Assembly: GCF_016735695.1 (NCBI RefSeq)
Contig: NZ_JAERQD010000034.1
Span: 1-64,000, forward strand
Direction of reading: 5' to 3'
Source of the DNA: Microvirga zambiensis WSM3693
GTDB lineage: Bacteria; Pseudomonadota; Alphaproteobacteria; Rhizobiales; Beijerinckiaceae
Length of the DNA: 64,000 nucleotides
Below are positions 8,884-18,814 of this stretch, in pieces (position 1 is the first letter of the stretch; every line of letters begins with the position of its first letter). Made by a program: the position numbers and the translations under genes. The notes beneath the pieces were generated by a model. The model saw only the letters and a program-made list of their open reading frames with translations. It did not search any database and was not told the DNA's origin.

Positions 8884-11800
8884 GATCGGGACGCTCCCGC
8901 AGCCGTCGAACTGGCCGCCAAAGCGCCGGCGGCGGACGAACGCCTGTCGAACAACGTGACATAAAGCGTGGGCAGCAGGATCAGGGTGAGGACCGTGGCG
9001 ACCAAGAGCCCCCCCATGATCGCATAGGCCATCGGCCCCCAGAAAACCGTCGGTGCGATCGGGATCATGCCGAGGACGGTGGAGATGGCCGTCAGCATGA
9101 TCGGGCGGAACCGCGTCGTGCTGGCATCGAGCGCAGCCTCCGCGACGCCCTTTCCGGCAGCTCTCTCCGCCTCGATCTGCCCGATGAGGATGACGGCATT
9201 CTTCGTGATGATGCCGATCAGGGCGAGAACGCCAAGCAGCGCCACGAAGCCAAGGGGCTTGCCCGAGATCAACAGTGCCCCGACGACGCCGATAAGGCCG
9301 AGCGGGGCGATGCAAAGGACCAGGGCGAGCAGCTTGAAGCTGCGCAACTGTGCCATGAGGACAGTCAGCATGATCAGGAGCATCAACGGGACCACCGCGA
9401 TCACAGATGCCTGCGACTTCGCGCTCTCCTCGACCGTTCCGCCGACATCGATCCGGTATGAGGGCGGCAGGGTCCGCCTCAGTTCATCGATGTTCGGCAT
9501 CAGGGCGGAGACGGCCGTTTCAGGAAGGATACCGGGCGCGACATCGGCGGCGACCGTGAGGGTCGGCACCCGGTCCCGACGCCAGACCAGGGGAGTATCG
9601 AGCCCATAGCTGAACGTGACGAACTGCGACAGCGGCACGGATCGGCCACCCGGCAAGGCGACTTGCATGGTCCTTAACGTCTCGATCGAAGCCCGCTCGT
9701 CCTCCCTCGCGCGCGCAACGACGTTGACGAGATAGATGCTGTCACGCACCTGGGTGACGACGGTTCCTGACACGACCGTGTTGAGAATGGTCGCGAGCGC
9801 CGCCGAGCTGAGGCCAAGGCGCCTCGCCTCATCCTGGTCGACCCGCAATTGAAGCTTGCGCGCGGGCTCGATCCAATCGAAATTGACCTGCTTGGCCTGC
9901 GGATTCGAAGCAACGACCTGGGCAAGCTTCATGGCAATGGTGCGGACCTCGCCGATGTCAGGGCCTGTCACGCGGTATTGCAGCGGCCAGCCGACAGGCG
10001 GTCCGAGCTCCAGGGGGTACACCCGCGCGACCAGATTCGGGAACTCGTTGGCCAACATCGCTTCCAGCTTCGCCTGAAGTCTTTCCCGGGCCGGCACGTC
10101 CTTTGCGACGATCACGGCCTGGCTGAAGAAATCGTTCGGGAGCTGGACATTCAGGGGAAGGTAGAAGCGGATCGCGCCGCGGCCGACGTAGGTGCTCCAT
10201 CGCTCGACATCGGCATCGTCCTTCAAGGCGGCGTCGAAGCGACGGACGAGATCCTCGCTCGCGAAGATCGAGGCGTTCTGGGGCATCGTCAGGTCGACAA
10301 GAAGCTCAGGACGGTCCGAGGCCGGGAAGAACTGACGCGGCACGAGTGGAAGAGCCAAAAGCGAGGCGGCGAACAGGCCGACGCTGACGGCAATGGTGAG
10401 CCAGCGAGCGGCAATCGCGCCGGACAGGAGCCGTCGGAACAGCATGACCGCGCGGCCGGGCGACGGATCGGTCGAGGCGGTCTTCGGCCTGGACAGCATC
10501 GCGACGCCGAGCACCGGCGCGAACACCACCGCCACGAGCCAGGAGATGACCAGCGCAATGCTGACCACGGCAAAGAGGGAAAACGTATACTCGCCCGCCG
10601 AGCTCGCGGCGAAGCCGATCGGGACGAATCCGGCGATCGTCACCAGTGTGCCGGCCAGCATCGCCATGGCATACCGCTCGAAGGCATAGGTCGCGGCCTT
10701 CTCCTTCTCGTCGCCCGCCGCGAGGCGGGTCACCATGGCGTCGGTGGTCGTCATGGCATCGTCGACGAGCAGGGCCAGCGCGATGATCAACGCCCCCAGT
10801 GAGATGCGCTGCATGTCGATGTCGACGACATCCATGATGGCCAGCACGGCGGCGAGCGTCAGCGGAATGGACAGGGCGACGACCAGTCCGGGCCGGACCC
10901 CGAGGCTGACGAAGCTCGCGACGAGGATGATGGCAACCGACTGCCAAAGCGACGTCATGAAATCGGCGATCGCGTGATCGACGGTCACGGCCTGGTCTGC
11001 AACGAGATGCGGTTCGATGCCGTGCGGCAGGTTGGCGACAATCCCCGTCATCGCCTTCCTGACATTGTCGCCGAGCGCCAGGATATCGCCGCCGTCCCGC
11101 ATGGCGATGCCGAGCCCGATCGCCTCCTGCCCATTGACGCGAAACATCGGCTGCGGCGGGTCGGCAGGACCGCGCTGAACGGTTGCGATATCGGCCAACC
11201 GAACCATCCGGTCCCCCACCGGGAAGTTCACGTCGAGAAGATCGGCTTCGGTCTCAAAGGCCCCGGACACGCGCAGGGCCATGGTCTCGTCCCGTGTTTG
11301 GAGCACACCCGCCGGACGCACGATGTTCTGGCTCTGCAAGGCCGTCAGCAGAGCCGTTCGATCGATGCCCAGATTGGCCAGTTCCCTCACCGAGAATTCG
11401 ACGAAGATCCGTTCGTCCTGGGCGCCGATGATTTCGATCTTGGACACGTCGGGGACGAGCAGGAGCCTGGACCGGATGTCCTCGACGTAATCCCTTAACT
11501 CCCGACGGGTGAAGCCATCGGAGGTGAAGCCATAGATGATGCCGAACGTGTCGCCGAACCGATCGTTGAAGAATGGTCCAAGCGTGCCGGTCGGCAACGT
11601 GTGGCGGATATCGGTCACCAGGTTGCGAACTTGAAACCAGGTGTCCTGCACATCCGATCCCGGGACCGATTGCTTCAGGTTGACGAAGATCGTGGTCAAC
11701 CCCGGCGTGGTCGAGCTTCGGAGGAAGTCGAGGCCCGGTGTTTCCTCGAGCTGGCGCTCGAGCCGTTCCGTGACCTGCGTCAGGGTATCTTCCATCGTCG

Positions 11801-11966
11801 CGCCCGGCCAGGCCGCGGAGACGACCATCGTCTTGATGACGAACGAGGGATCCTCGTTTCGGCCAAGGCGATAGAACGCCAGAAGGCCGGCGGCGACAGC
11901 CACGATCATGAGATAGATCACGACGGAGCGGTTCCTCAGGGCCAATCCCGACAGGTTGAAGGTCAT
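8880..11966 (-). CDS. RND family efflux pump, inner-membrane permease
   Basis: This 1028-residue permease has the usual length and layout of AcrB/MexB-like proton-driven exporters. The N-terminus SLALRNRSVVIYLMIVAVAAG-type helix is followed by a large periplasmic loop with the porter motif EDPSF. The central membrane block contains GALIIALALLVDDAMTTTDAM, where the paired aspartates fit the proton relay of TM4. A second periplasmic loop and a C-terminal membrane block (FVALLGVLALIGIITKNAVIL) follow. It is flanked by two adaptor genes, each overlapping it by four bases. No outer-membrane TolC-type gene is present in the window. The substrate is unknown. Confidence 0.95.
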   Translation of the reverse strand: MTFNLSGLALRNRSVVIYLMIVAVAAGLLAFYRLGRNEDPSFVIKTMVVSAAWPGATMEDTLTQVTERLERQLEETPGLDFLRSSTTPGLTTIFVNLKQSVPGSDVQDTWFQVRNLVTDIRHTLPTGTLGPFFNDRFGDTFGIIYGFTSDGFTRRELRDYVEDIRSRLLLVPDVSKIEIIGAQDERIFVEFSVRELANLGIDRTALLTALQSQNIVRPAGVLQTRDETMALRVSGAFETEADLLDVNFPVGDRMVRLADIATVQRGPADPPQPMFRVNGQEAIGLGIAMRDGGDILALGDNVRKAMTGIVANLPHGIEPHLVADQAVTVDHAIADFMTSLWQSVAIILVASFVSLGVRPGLVVALSIPLTLAAVLAIMDVVDIDMQRISLGALIIALALLVDDAMTTTDAMVTRLAAGDEKEKAATYAFERYAMAMLAGTLVTIAGFVPIGFAASSAGEYTFSLFAVVSIALVISWLVAVVFAPVLGVAMLSRPKTASTDPSPGRAVMLFRRLLSGAIAARWLTIAVSVGLFAASLLALPLVPRQFFPASDRPELLVDLTMPQNASIFASEDLVRRFDAALKDDADVERWSTYVGRGAIRFYLPLNVQLPNDFFSQAVIVAKDVPARERLQAKLEAMLANEFPNLVARVYPLELGPPVGWPLQYRVTGPDIGEVRTIAMKLAQVVASNPQAKQVNFDWIEPARKLQLRVDQDEARRLGLSSAALATILNTVVSGTVVTQVRDSIYLVNVVARAREDERASIETLRTMQVALPGGRSVPLSQFVTFSYGLDTPLVWRRDRVPTLTVAADVAPGILPETAVSALMPNIDELRRTLPPSYRIDVGGTVEESAKSQASVIAVVPLMLLIMLTVLMAQLRSFKLLALVLCIAPLGLIGVVGALLISGKPLGFVALLGVLALIGIITKNAVILIGQIEAERAAGKGVAEAALDASTTRFRPIMLTAISTVLGMIPIAPTVFWGPMAYAIMGGLLVATVLTLILLPTLYVTLFDRRSSAAGALAASSTAAGASRS

Positions 11967-13069
11967 TGCGATACCGTCCCGGGCAGCTTCACGGATTGAC
12001 CCTCGCGCAGGAGATTGGCGCCTGCAGTCACGACGATGTCGCCTGCGGAGAGCCCCTTCGCGACGAGAGTGGTTGCGGGGCCGGCACCGATCACGTCGAG
12101 ATTGCGCCAGGCGACTTTAGTCGTGCTTGGATCGACTACCCACACACCGCTGTCCGGCCCCCGCCGCACCAGTGCGGTGGAGGGGATCGTCAGCGCCGTT
12201 TGCCCGCGCCCCCGGAGAATGCCGGTGACAGCCGTGCCAAGCCTGAGCGATTGGGGCGGATCGGTGAGGCCGACGCGGACGGCGAAGGTTCGAGTCACAG
12301 GATCGGCCTGCGGGGCGATCTCCCGAATCCGTCCGTGAACCTTGACGTTCGGGTCGCTCGCCAGGCTGACGACGACCTCGACGTCCGGCGCTGCCGCCCG
12401 CGCCAGGTCGGCTGGTATCTCGAAAACGGCATCGCGACCATCCCGTCGTGCGAGCTGCACGATCATCCGGCCGGCGGAAACCACCTCGCCGGGCTCCGCA
12501 CCGACTGCCGTGACCGTGCCAGGCGCATCGGCTCTCAGGGTGGTGAACCCGACGGTATCCTCGGCTGTGCTGACACGGGCCTGAGCCCCGTCCACCTGTG
12601 CCTGTGCCGCCGTGCGCGCCTGTTCGGCGGCCTCGAAATCGGATTGTGTCGTGATGCCGCGTTCGACGAGATGCCGCTGCCGTTGATACTGGTTGTCCGC
12701 TTGTCTCAACACGCCCTGGGCCGCCGTCAGCGCCGCCTGAGCGGAGCGGAGCTCGTTGAGCTCGTTCTCCGGGTCGAGACGGGCGACCTCCTCCCCTTCG
12801 CCCACCGTCACCCCGACGCGGGCAGGCCTTTCGATCAGCCGGCCGCCCAACCTGAACGACAGGGAAGCCCGATCCTGGGGTTCGACATGGCCCGCGAAAT
12901 TGACATCTGCTGACTTGGCAGGAGGCTCGACCACCATGACACGGGCAGGCCGCACCGGAGCCGGCGCCTCGACCTCCGCCTGGCAAGCGGCGCACCAGAG
13001 CGCGAGGGCAACCGGAACGGCGACTTGCAAGGGAGGACGAGCGCCGGAATCCCGCAACATATCCCACAT
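11963..13069 (-). CDS. RND efflux periplasmic adaptor subunit (first adaptor)
   Basis: This 368-residue adaptor begins with a signal sequence ending in ALWCAAC, which suggests a lipoprotein. It then shows RASLSFRLGGRLIERPARVGV in the barrel-sandwich domain, a long alanine-rich hairpin, and DPVTRTFAVRVGLTDPP in the beta-barrel, a motif shared with the other adaptor of the operon. Its stop overlaps the pump start (ATGA). It is the first gene of the unit, and its promoter should lie in the divergent region before 13478. The two adaptors are clearly related but diverged, so the pump may use a hetero-oligomeric adaptor ring, as described for MdtABC-like or TriABC-like systems; that is inference. 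Confidence 0.9.
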   Translation of the reverse strand: MWDMLRDSGARPPLQVAVPVALALWCAACQAEVEAPAPVRPARVMVVEPPAKSADVNFAGHVEPQDRASLSFRLGGRLIERPARVGVTVGEGEEVARLDPENELNELRSAQAALTAAQGVLRQADNQYQRQRHLVERGITTQSDFEAAEQARTAAQAQVDGAQARVSTAEDTVGFTTLRADAPGTVTAVGAEPGEVVSAGRMIVQLARRDGRDAVFEIPADLARAAAPDVEVVVSLASDPNVKVHGRIREIAPQADPVTRTFAVRVGLTDPPQSLRLGTAVTGILRGRGQTALTIPSTALVRRGPDSGVWVVDPSTTKVAWRNLDVIGAGPATTLVAKGLSAGDIVVTAGANLLREGQSVKLPGTVSQ

Positions 13070-13310
13070 CCTGCTTGGGTCGCTCTGGACCTTGGGTCAC
13101 TCCTGCAAGTCACGGGCGGACCCGATTCCGACGGCACTGGGCCGCAATCAGCGGGATGTCCGACCGATGTCCGCAATCCACTCCCAGGACCTGTCACGCT
13201 TACGCACTAGGTTAAGGGTATCAGAAACTCCCGATGGTGCAGATTAACTCATCATCCCAATCCTATGCGCTGCATCCCATTTTTGGATCACGGCCCTCTC
13301 CTGATGCGGT

Positions 13311-13332
13311 CCGTCCCAAAAAATTGGGACGG
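13311..13332. repeat. Inverted repeat in divergent promoter region
   Basis: ccgtcccaa (13311-13319) and ttgggacgg (13324-13332) are perfect complements around AAAA. It lies in the 408-base gap between the divergent RND operon and the AbgT gene; related cccat/gggac words occur nearby at 13275 and 13355. The position suggests an operator for one of the two units, but no regulator gene is next to it. I see no gene in this gap. Confidence 0.45.
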
Positions 13333-13477
13333 CTCGCCTAGGTCTGGGACGCTGCGCCGATGCATTTCCGGCCGCGCAAGCTAAGCTCACGTGGATCGCG
13401 GCCGGCACTCGTTGCGTCCATGCGGCTTTGGCAAGGCGATCCCTGGCGCGACGATCATTTCGCTTGAGGCTAGAGCG

Positions 13478-15049
13478 ATGGCAAGCATTCACACGGCGCC
13501 CAAGTCTCTGGACCCTCAGCCTAAGACCTTCATGCAGCGGTTTCTCGACGGAGTTGAACGGGTAGGGAACATGGTTCCTCACCCGGTGGTCATTTTCCTG
13601 ATCCTGATCGCCATCGTCATCGTGCTCTCGGCCGTGCTCAGCCTGTTCGGGGCGGCGGTCTCCTTCGAGCGCATCAACCCGGACACGCACAAGGTCGAGA
13701 CCGCGACCACGGAGATCCGCAGCCTGCTGAACACGGACGGCATCCGCTTCATCTACGCGTCGCTGATCCCGAATTTCATGAGCTTCACCGCGGTCGGGCT
13801 GATGATCGTCGCGATGATCGGCGCCGGGGTGGCGGAAGAGTCCGGTCTGGTCACTGCGCTGATCCGCAAGCTCGTCATCGTCTCGCCGGCCTGGGCGCTG
13901 ACCTATATTCTGTCCTTCGTCGGCATCATTTCCAGCATCGCGGCCGATGCCGGCTATCTGGTGCTGATCCCGCTCGCCGGCATCGCCTATCTCGCCGTCG
14001 GGCGGCATCCGCTCGCCGGCCTCGCGCTCGGCTTCGCTGCCGTGGCCGCGGCATTCACCGTCAACATGCTGATCAAGCCGCTCGACGCCGTCCTCGTCGA
14101 ATTCACCAACGATGCGGCCCATCTCGTCGATCCCAACCGTTCCATCGGCCTTACCTCGAATATCTGGTTTTCCTTCGCCTCGGTGCTGTTCCTTACCGTT
14201 GTCATCGCTTTCATCACCGACCGCGTGATCGCGCCCCGTCTGGGCACATACGATCCGAAGCTCGCAGCCGACGGAACAACGACGGACCAGAGTGCGGTCC
14301 TTTCAGAGCAGGAATCGCGGGGCCTGCGTTTCGCCGGGATCGGATTGCTCGGGCTGATCGCGGTCTTCTGCCTCCTGACCATTCCTTCGGGCGCACCCTT
14401 GCGCAATCCCGACACGCGGGAACTCATCGGCAATTCGCCCTTCATGAACGGGCTGATCGCGCTGATCATGCTGATGTTCCTCGTCACCGGCTGGTCCTAT
14501 GGCATCGGGGCCGGCACGTTGAGGACCTTGTCCGAGGTGATCGCGGCGATCGAGAAGTCGATCAAGAGCCTCGGCGGCACGATCTTCCTGTTCTTCGTCC
14601 TGAGCCAGTTCGTTGCCTATTTCACCTATACCAACATGGGCACGGTGATGGCGCTCAGCCTGTCGGGGGCTCTGCAGGCGGCCAATATCGGCGCGCTGCC
14701 GCTGCTCCTCGGCTTCATCGTCGTCGTCGCGATCATCGACCTGCTGCTGACCGGCGCCATCGCCAAATGGGCGATCTTCGCCCCGGTCTTCGTGCCGTTG
14801 CTCATGAAGCTCGGGGTCGAGCCGGAGGCGGTGCTCGCGGCCTATCGCGTCGGTGACTCGCCGATGAATGCGATTACGCCGCTGAACGCCTATTTCGCCC
14901 TCGTCGTCGGGTTTGCGCAGAAATACGACAGGTTCGCAGGCGTCGGCACCGTCGTATCGCTGATGCTGCCTTATGTCGTCTGGATCTTCGTGCTCTGGAC
15001 GGCCCTCTTCGCCATCTGGAAGATGCTCGGGCTCCCATGGGGTCTGTGA
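13478..15049 (+). CDS. AbgT family transporter
   Basis: This 523-residue inner-membrane protein has about a dozen hydrophobic segments and the AbgT family signature. The N-terminal motif is FLDGVERVGNMVPHPVVIF, with SLIPNFMSFTAVGLMIVAMIGAGVAEESG further on and a C-terminal hairpin region DSPMNAITPLNAYFALVVGFAQKY. Family members import p-aminobenzoyl-glutamate or related dipeptide-like folate breakdown products, and some export sulfonamides. I start at 13478, where gagg (13466-13469) is correctly spaced. The M20 peptidase gene begins 64 bases downstream, which suggests uptake followed by hydrolysis of an amino-acyl substrate, as with AbgT and AbgAB. Confidence 0.92.
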   Translation: MASIHTAPKSLDPQPKTFMQRFLDGVERVGNMVPHPVVIFLILIAIVIVLSAVLSLFGAAVSFERINPDTHKVETATTEIRSLLNTDGIRFIYASLIPNFMSFTAVGLMIVAMIGAGVAEESGLVTALIRKLVIVSPAWALTYILSFVGIISSIAADAGYLVLIPLAGIAYLAVGRHPLAGLALGFAAVAAAFTVNMLIKPLDAVLVEFTNDAAHLVDPNRSIGLTSNIWFSFASVLFLTVVIAFITDRVIAPRLGTYDPKLAADGTTTDQSAVLSEQESRGLRFAGIGLLGLIAVFCLLTIPSGAPLRNPDTRELIGNSPFMNGLIALIMLMFLVTGWSYGIGAGTLRTLSEVIAAIEKSIKSLGGTIFLFFVLSQFVAYFTYTNMGTVMALSLSGALQAANIGALPLLLGFIVVVAIIDLLLTGAIAKWAIFAPVFVPLLMKLGVEPEAVLAAYRVGDSPMNAITPLNAYFALVVGFAQKYDRFAGVGTVVSLMLPYVVWIFVLWTALFAIWKMLGLPWGL

Positions 15050-15113
15050 GCTGACTCCGACGATCGCCCGACAAAGGCCGGAGCAATGCAACCGCAAGCA
15101 ACGGAATGAGACG

Positions 15114-16316
15114 ATGAGCAGCCCTGCGATTCCCCTCGATGTCGCCGCCGCGGAAGATCACCTCATGCGGTTCCTCTCTGTTGAAGGCGTGACCGGGCAG
15201 GAGGCCGCAATCGCTGCGGCCGTGTCCGACGAGCTCAGAAAGGTGGGCGTGCCGGCCTCCGCGATCCGCTTCGACGAAGCGCACAAGCGCATTCCTCTTC
15301 CCACCGAGACCGGCAATCTGATCGTCGATCTGCCGGGAACGCGGCCTGGACCGCGCCTGTTGTTCTCGACCCATCTCGACACCGTGCCGCTCTGCGCCGG
15401 CGCCAAGCCGAGGCGCGAGGGCGACCGGATCGTCGGAGACGGCACGACGGCGCTGGGCGGAGACAATCGCACGGGCTGCGCCATCCTCGTCGTCCTTGCG
15501 GAAACATTGCTGAAGCACAAGCTGCCGCATCCGCCGATCACCCTGCTCTTCACCGTTCGCGAAGAGAGCGGCCTGCACGGCGCGCGCGAGCTCGATCCCG
15601 CCGATCTCGGCGGCGCAGCGATGTGCATCAACGTCGACGGCCAGGACCCGTCGGATCTGATCGTGGGGGCTGTCGGCCAGGAGAACTGGCAGGTCGAGAT
15701 CGTCGGCAAGGCCTCGCATGCGGGCGTCGCGCCGGAGAAGGGCATTTCGGCGACGCTGGTCGGCGCCATCGCCCTGACCGATGCAAAGCGCGAAGGATGG
15801 TTCGGCAAGGTGGTGAAGGCCGGGGACAGGGGCACGAGCAACGTCGGAATCTTCGGCGGCAAAAATGACAAGCCAGCAGGCGATGCGACCAATGTCGTGA
15901 CCGATTACGTCTTCATCAAAGGGGAGGCGAGAAGCCCGACATCAGCGTTCGCGACAGCAATCGCCAAGGGCTACGAGCAGGCTTTCCGGAAGGGACGAGA
16001 AGAGGTGAAGGACGATGAAGGCGACATGGCCAAAGTCACCTTCACCCATACCCCATCCTATCCGCCCTTCAATCTCGACGAGACTTCGCCCGTGGTGCAA
16101 CGCGCGACCAAGGCCATGACGATGCTCGGCCTCAAGCCGAACTACCTGTTCTCGAATGGCGGCCTCGACGCCAACTGGCTCGACAAGCACGGCGTTCCGA
16201 CCGTCACTATCGGCGCCGGCCAGGCGGAGATTCATACGATCAAGGAGTATGTGAACCTGCCGGAATTCGCGACCGGCTGCCGCCTCGCGCTGCTGCTGGC
16301 CACGATCGAGGACTAG
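15114..16316 (+). CDS. M20-family metallopeptidase (peptidase T-like)
   Basis: This 400-residue cytoplasmic hydrolase keeps the two-zinc site of M20/M25 enzymes. It shows FSTHLDTVP (His and Asp), GGDNRTG (bridging Asp), REESGLHG (catalytic and metal Glu), INVDG, and a C-terminal NGGLDANWL with HTIKEYV supplying the last histidine. The dimerisation or lid domain lies around GKASHAGVAPEKG. Members remove amino acids from peptides or acylated amino acids. The gene follows AbgT in the same direction, so a peptide-like or aminoacyl-glutamate substrate is likely but not proven. The start at 15114 is supported by a ggaatgag sequence just before it and by the conserved N-terminus. Confidence 0.88.
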   Translation: MSSPAIPLDVAAAEDHLMRFLSVEGVTGQEAAIAAAVSDELRKVGVPASAIRFDEAHKRIPLPTETGNLIVDLPGTRPGPRLLFSTHLDTVPLCAGAKPRREGDRIVGDGTTALGGDNRTGCAILVVLAETLLKHKLPHPPITLLFTVREESGLHGARELDPADLGGAAMCINVDGQDPSDLIVGAVGQENWQVEIVGKASHAGVAPEKGISATLVGAIALTDAKREGWFGKVVKAGDRGTSNVGIFGGKNDKPAGDATNVVTDYVFIKGEARSPTSAFATAIAKGYEQAFRKGREEVKDDEGDMAKVTFTHTPSYPPFNLDETSPVVQRATKAMTMLGLKPNYLFSNGGLDANWLDKHGVPTVTIGAGQAEIHTIKEYVNLPEFATGCRLALLLATIED

Positions 16317-16426
16317 ATGGGCAGCGGCAGCGACATGCTCGGCTCGAGGAGACATGGCACCCGCACGCTCCGATACTCCGCCCCTTCCGCATTCTCAGCC
16401 AACTGGGCTAGCCGGGAGATGAGCGA

Positions 16427-18256
16427 TTGAGCCCGATCACGTCCATCGCCATCGTCATCGCCCTGGCTGTCTTCCTATTCATCTTGAACAAGCTGCCGGT
16501 GGTCATCGTCGCCATGGCAACGGCGCTGGCGTTGTGGGCGACGCAGGTTCTCACCCTGAACCAGGCCCTGGGTGGCTTTGGCGACCCGGCCGTCATCTTC
16601 ATCGCCTGCCTCTTCATCGTCAGCGCCGGCCTCGAGACCACCGGCGTGACGGCCTGGGCTGGTCAGCTTCTGATCCGGGGTGCAGGACAGGAGAGCCGGA
16701 CGCGCCTTCTTCTTCTCACCATGAGCCTGGTGGCCGTGCTGACCGCCATGATCAGTGTCAACGGCGCCGTTGCGGCCCTGCTGCCGGTCGTGGTCGTCAT
16801 GGCGGTGCGTCTGAAGCGGAAATCGTCGCAGCTCCTGATGCCGCTGGTGTTCTCCGCCCATGCGGGCTCGATGCTCGCCCTCACCGGCACGCCGGTGAAC
16901 GTCCTCGTCTCCGAGGCGGGATCGGATGCCGGAGTCGGCGGGTTCGGCTACTTCGAGTTCGCACTCGTCGGCCTTCCGCTGCTCGCCGGCACGATGGCGA
17001 TCATCGTCCTCTTCGGCGAACGCCTTCTGCCACAGCGCAACGGCGCCAAGATGCCGGCCGATCTCAGCCGCCATGCCAGGACCCTGGTGGAGCAATACGG
17101 CCTCGCAGATGGCATCTTTCAGCTGCGTATGCGCGCCACCTCGCCTTATGTCGGCCTCTCCGCGACGGAAATCGATCTTTCTGCCTTTCCGGACGTGCAT
17201 ATCGTCGCCTTTCAGGAAGGCGAGAGCGGCGCTCCGTTCCGGCGACCGTTGAGGGACGGGGACCACATGCTGGTCCGCGGCACCGCCGACGCCGCAGCCC
17301 TGCTCGCTGCGAAGATGCATCTCTCCTTTCGCGAAGGCACCATCGCCGGTCACGGCGAGGAAACCCTGTTCAACCGCCGTTCCGGCCTGGCCGAAGTGGT
17401 GATTCCGCCGCGCTCGGGCCTGATCGGACAAACGGTGTTTCCAGGGATGGTCACCGACAGCGGCGACCTCATCGTCCTGGCCGTGCAGCGGGCTGGAGCG
17501 GAGATTGACGCAGACGGGCCTAAAGCCGGTGGCCGCGTCGCGTTGCGTGCCGGCGACACCTTGCTGCTCCAGGGAACCTGGAAGGCCCTCGATGTCCATC
17601 TCAGCGATCCGGACGTGCTGGTGGTCAACTCGCCCGAACTGGTGCGGCGCCAGGCTGTGCCTTTGGGGCCGGGAGCCTATCAGGCGATCGCCATCCTGGT
17701 TGCGATGGTCATTCTGCTCGCAACCGGGCTCGTGCCGCCCGCCGTCGCGGGCCTCCTCGCCGCCGGTGCGATGGTCCTGTCCCGGATCATGAGCGTCGAG
17801 CAATCTTACCGGGCGATCGACTGGACCACGGTGATCCTCGTCGGCGCGCTGATGCCGCTGTCGACGGCGATGGTGCAGACCGGGGCTGCGCAGCTCATGG
17901 CCGAGGGCCTCGTCCGCCTCATCGGGGGCGCGGGACCCCTTGCCCTCCTTGCCGGCCTCTTCGTGCTGACGGCCGTCATGGGCCAGTTGATCAGCAACAC
18001 GGCGACGGCGCTCATCGTCATCCCGATCGGCATGGCGGCCGCATCGAGTATGGGCGTCTCGCCCCGTCCCGTTCTCATGAGCACGGCCGTTGCCGCGGCC
18101 GGTGCGTTCCTGACCCCCATTGCAACGCCGACCAACCTGATGGTCATGGGCCCGGGAGGATACGCCTTCGGCGATTACTGGAAGCTGGGATTGCCCCTGC
18201 TGATCTGGTTCTTCGTCGTCGCGGTCTTCCTCGTGCCGCTGATCTGGCGGTTCTGA
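16427..18256 (+). CDS. SLC13/DASS family permease with two TrkA-C domains
   Basis: This protein of about 609 residues is an inner-membrane transporter. The N-terminal membrane block ends in the anion-site motif SNTG-like MISVNGAVAALLPVVV. A soluble insert in the middle (about residues 210-400) shows two TrkA-C/RCK-C-like repeats. The C-terminal membrane block has LISNTATALIVIPIGMAA and TPIATPTNLMVMGPGGYAFGDY, a typical divalent-anion transporter motif. It probably carries dicarboxylate, sulfate or a similar anion. The TTG at 16427 is used because cgggag (16413-16418) sits eight bases upstream. It precedes the Mrp-type operon by only 21 bases and may be its first gene. Its last 37 codons have a copy near 44.5 kb. 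Confidence 0.88.
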   Translation: MSPITSIAIVIALAVFLFILNKLPVVIVAMATALALWATQVLTLNQALGGFGDPAVIFIACLFIVSAGLETTGVTAWAGQLLIRGAGQESRTRLLLLTMSLVAVLTAMISVNGAVAALLPVVVVMAVRLKRKSSQLLMPLVFSAHAGSMLALTGTPVNVLVSEAGSDAGVGGFGYFEFALVGLPLLAGTMAIIVLFGERLLPQRNGAKMPADLSRHARTLVEQYGLADGIFQLRMRATSPYVGLSATEIDLSAFPDVHIVAFQEGESGAPFRRPLRDGDHMLVRGTADAAALLAAKMHLSFREGTIAGHGEETLFNRRSGLAEVVIPPRSGLIGQTVFPGMVTDSGDLIVLAVQRAGAEIDADGPKAGGRVALRAGDTLLLQGTWKALDVHLSDPDVLVVNSPELVRRQAVPLGPGAYQAIAILVAMVILLATGLVPPAVAGLLAAGAMVLSRIMSVEQSYRAIDWTTVILVGALMPLSTAMVQTGAAQLMAEGLVRLIGGAGPLALLAGLFVLTAVMGQLISNTATALIVIPIGMAAASSMGVSPRPVLMSTAVAAAGAFLTPIATPTNLMVMGPGGYAFGDYWKLGLPLLIWFFVVAVFLVPLIWRF

Positions 18257-18277
18257 TCGGCCAGGCGGGGACCATCG

Positions 18278-18814
18278 ATGAGCGACGCAGATCCGAACCG
18301 CGAAACGACCCTGGCACCGCTGAGATCACGCGGCCTGATCGGCCTCTGGGCCGTGCTCTTCGTCGTCTGGATGGTTGCCAATTCCACAGTGGCGATCGTC
18401 GTCGTGCTGCTCGGCGCGGCGATCACGCTGCCGATCGCCTGGACTTTCGCGTCCTCGGGCAATGCCTGGAGTGGGATCCGCCGGACGCCTGGCGGGCTGC
18501 TGCACTTCCTGCTCTACGGCGCGACATTCCTCGTCGAGCTCGTCAAGGCCAACATCGCCATGATGCGCTACGTCTATGCCCCACGCATCGCCATCAGGCC
18601 GGGCATCGTCAAGGTCCGCACCCGTCTCACATCGCCGATCGGCCGGCTGGCGCTTGCCAACACGATCGCGCTGACCCCGGGCTCGCTCGTGATGGACCTG
18701 AAGGGCGACACGCTCTTCATTCACCTGCTCGACATCGACGGTATCGGCGCCGACGCGATGACCGAAGCGATCGTCACCCCGTTCGAACGGCATCTGGAGC
18801 ACGTGTTTGGCTGA
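18278..18814 (+). CDS. mrpE: Mrp/MBH-type antiporter subunit E
   Basis: This 178-residue membrane protein has N-terminal hydrophobic helices and the MnhE signature ELVKANIAMMRYV, then NTIALTPGSLVMDLKGDTLFIHLLD. MrpE is a small subunit of multi-subunit Na+(K+)/H+ antiporters and related membrane-bound hydrogenases. It starts an overlapping gene series E-F-DUF4040-G-B-C-D on the plus strand; its stop overlaps the next gene by eight bases. The first 15 residues before the membrane part are hydrophilic. Confidence 0.92.
   Translation: MSDADPNRETTLAPLRSRGLIGLWAVLFVVWMVANSTVAIVVVLLGAAITLPIAWTFASSGNAWSGIRRTPGGLLHFLLYGATFLVELVKANIAMMRYVYAPRIAIRPGIVKVRTRLTSPIGRLALANTIALTPGSLVMDLKGDTLFIHLLDIDGIGADAMTEAIVTPFERHLEHVFG

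Noticed and set aside
8884..9315. Upstream extension of the second RND adaptor
   Set aside because: It lies within the pump gene in another frame; the ATG at 8883 gives a signal peptide and ATGA coupling.
13380..13410. Sigma-54-like GGCAC/TTGC words before the AbgT gene
   Set aside because: The spacing between GG and GC is two bases too short for a sigma-54 promoter.
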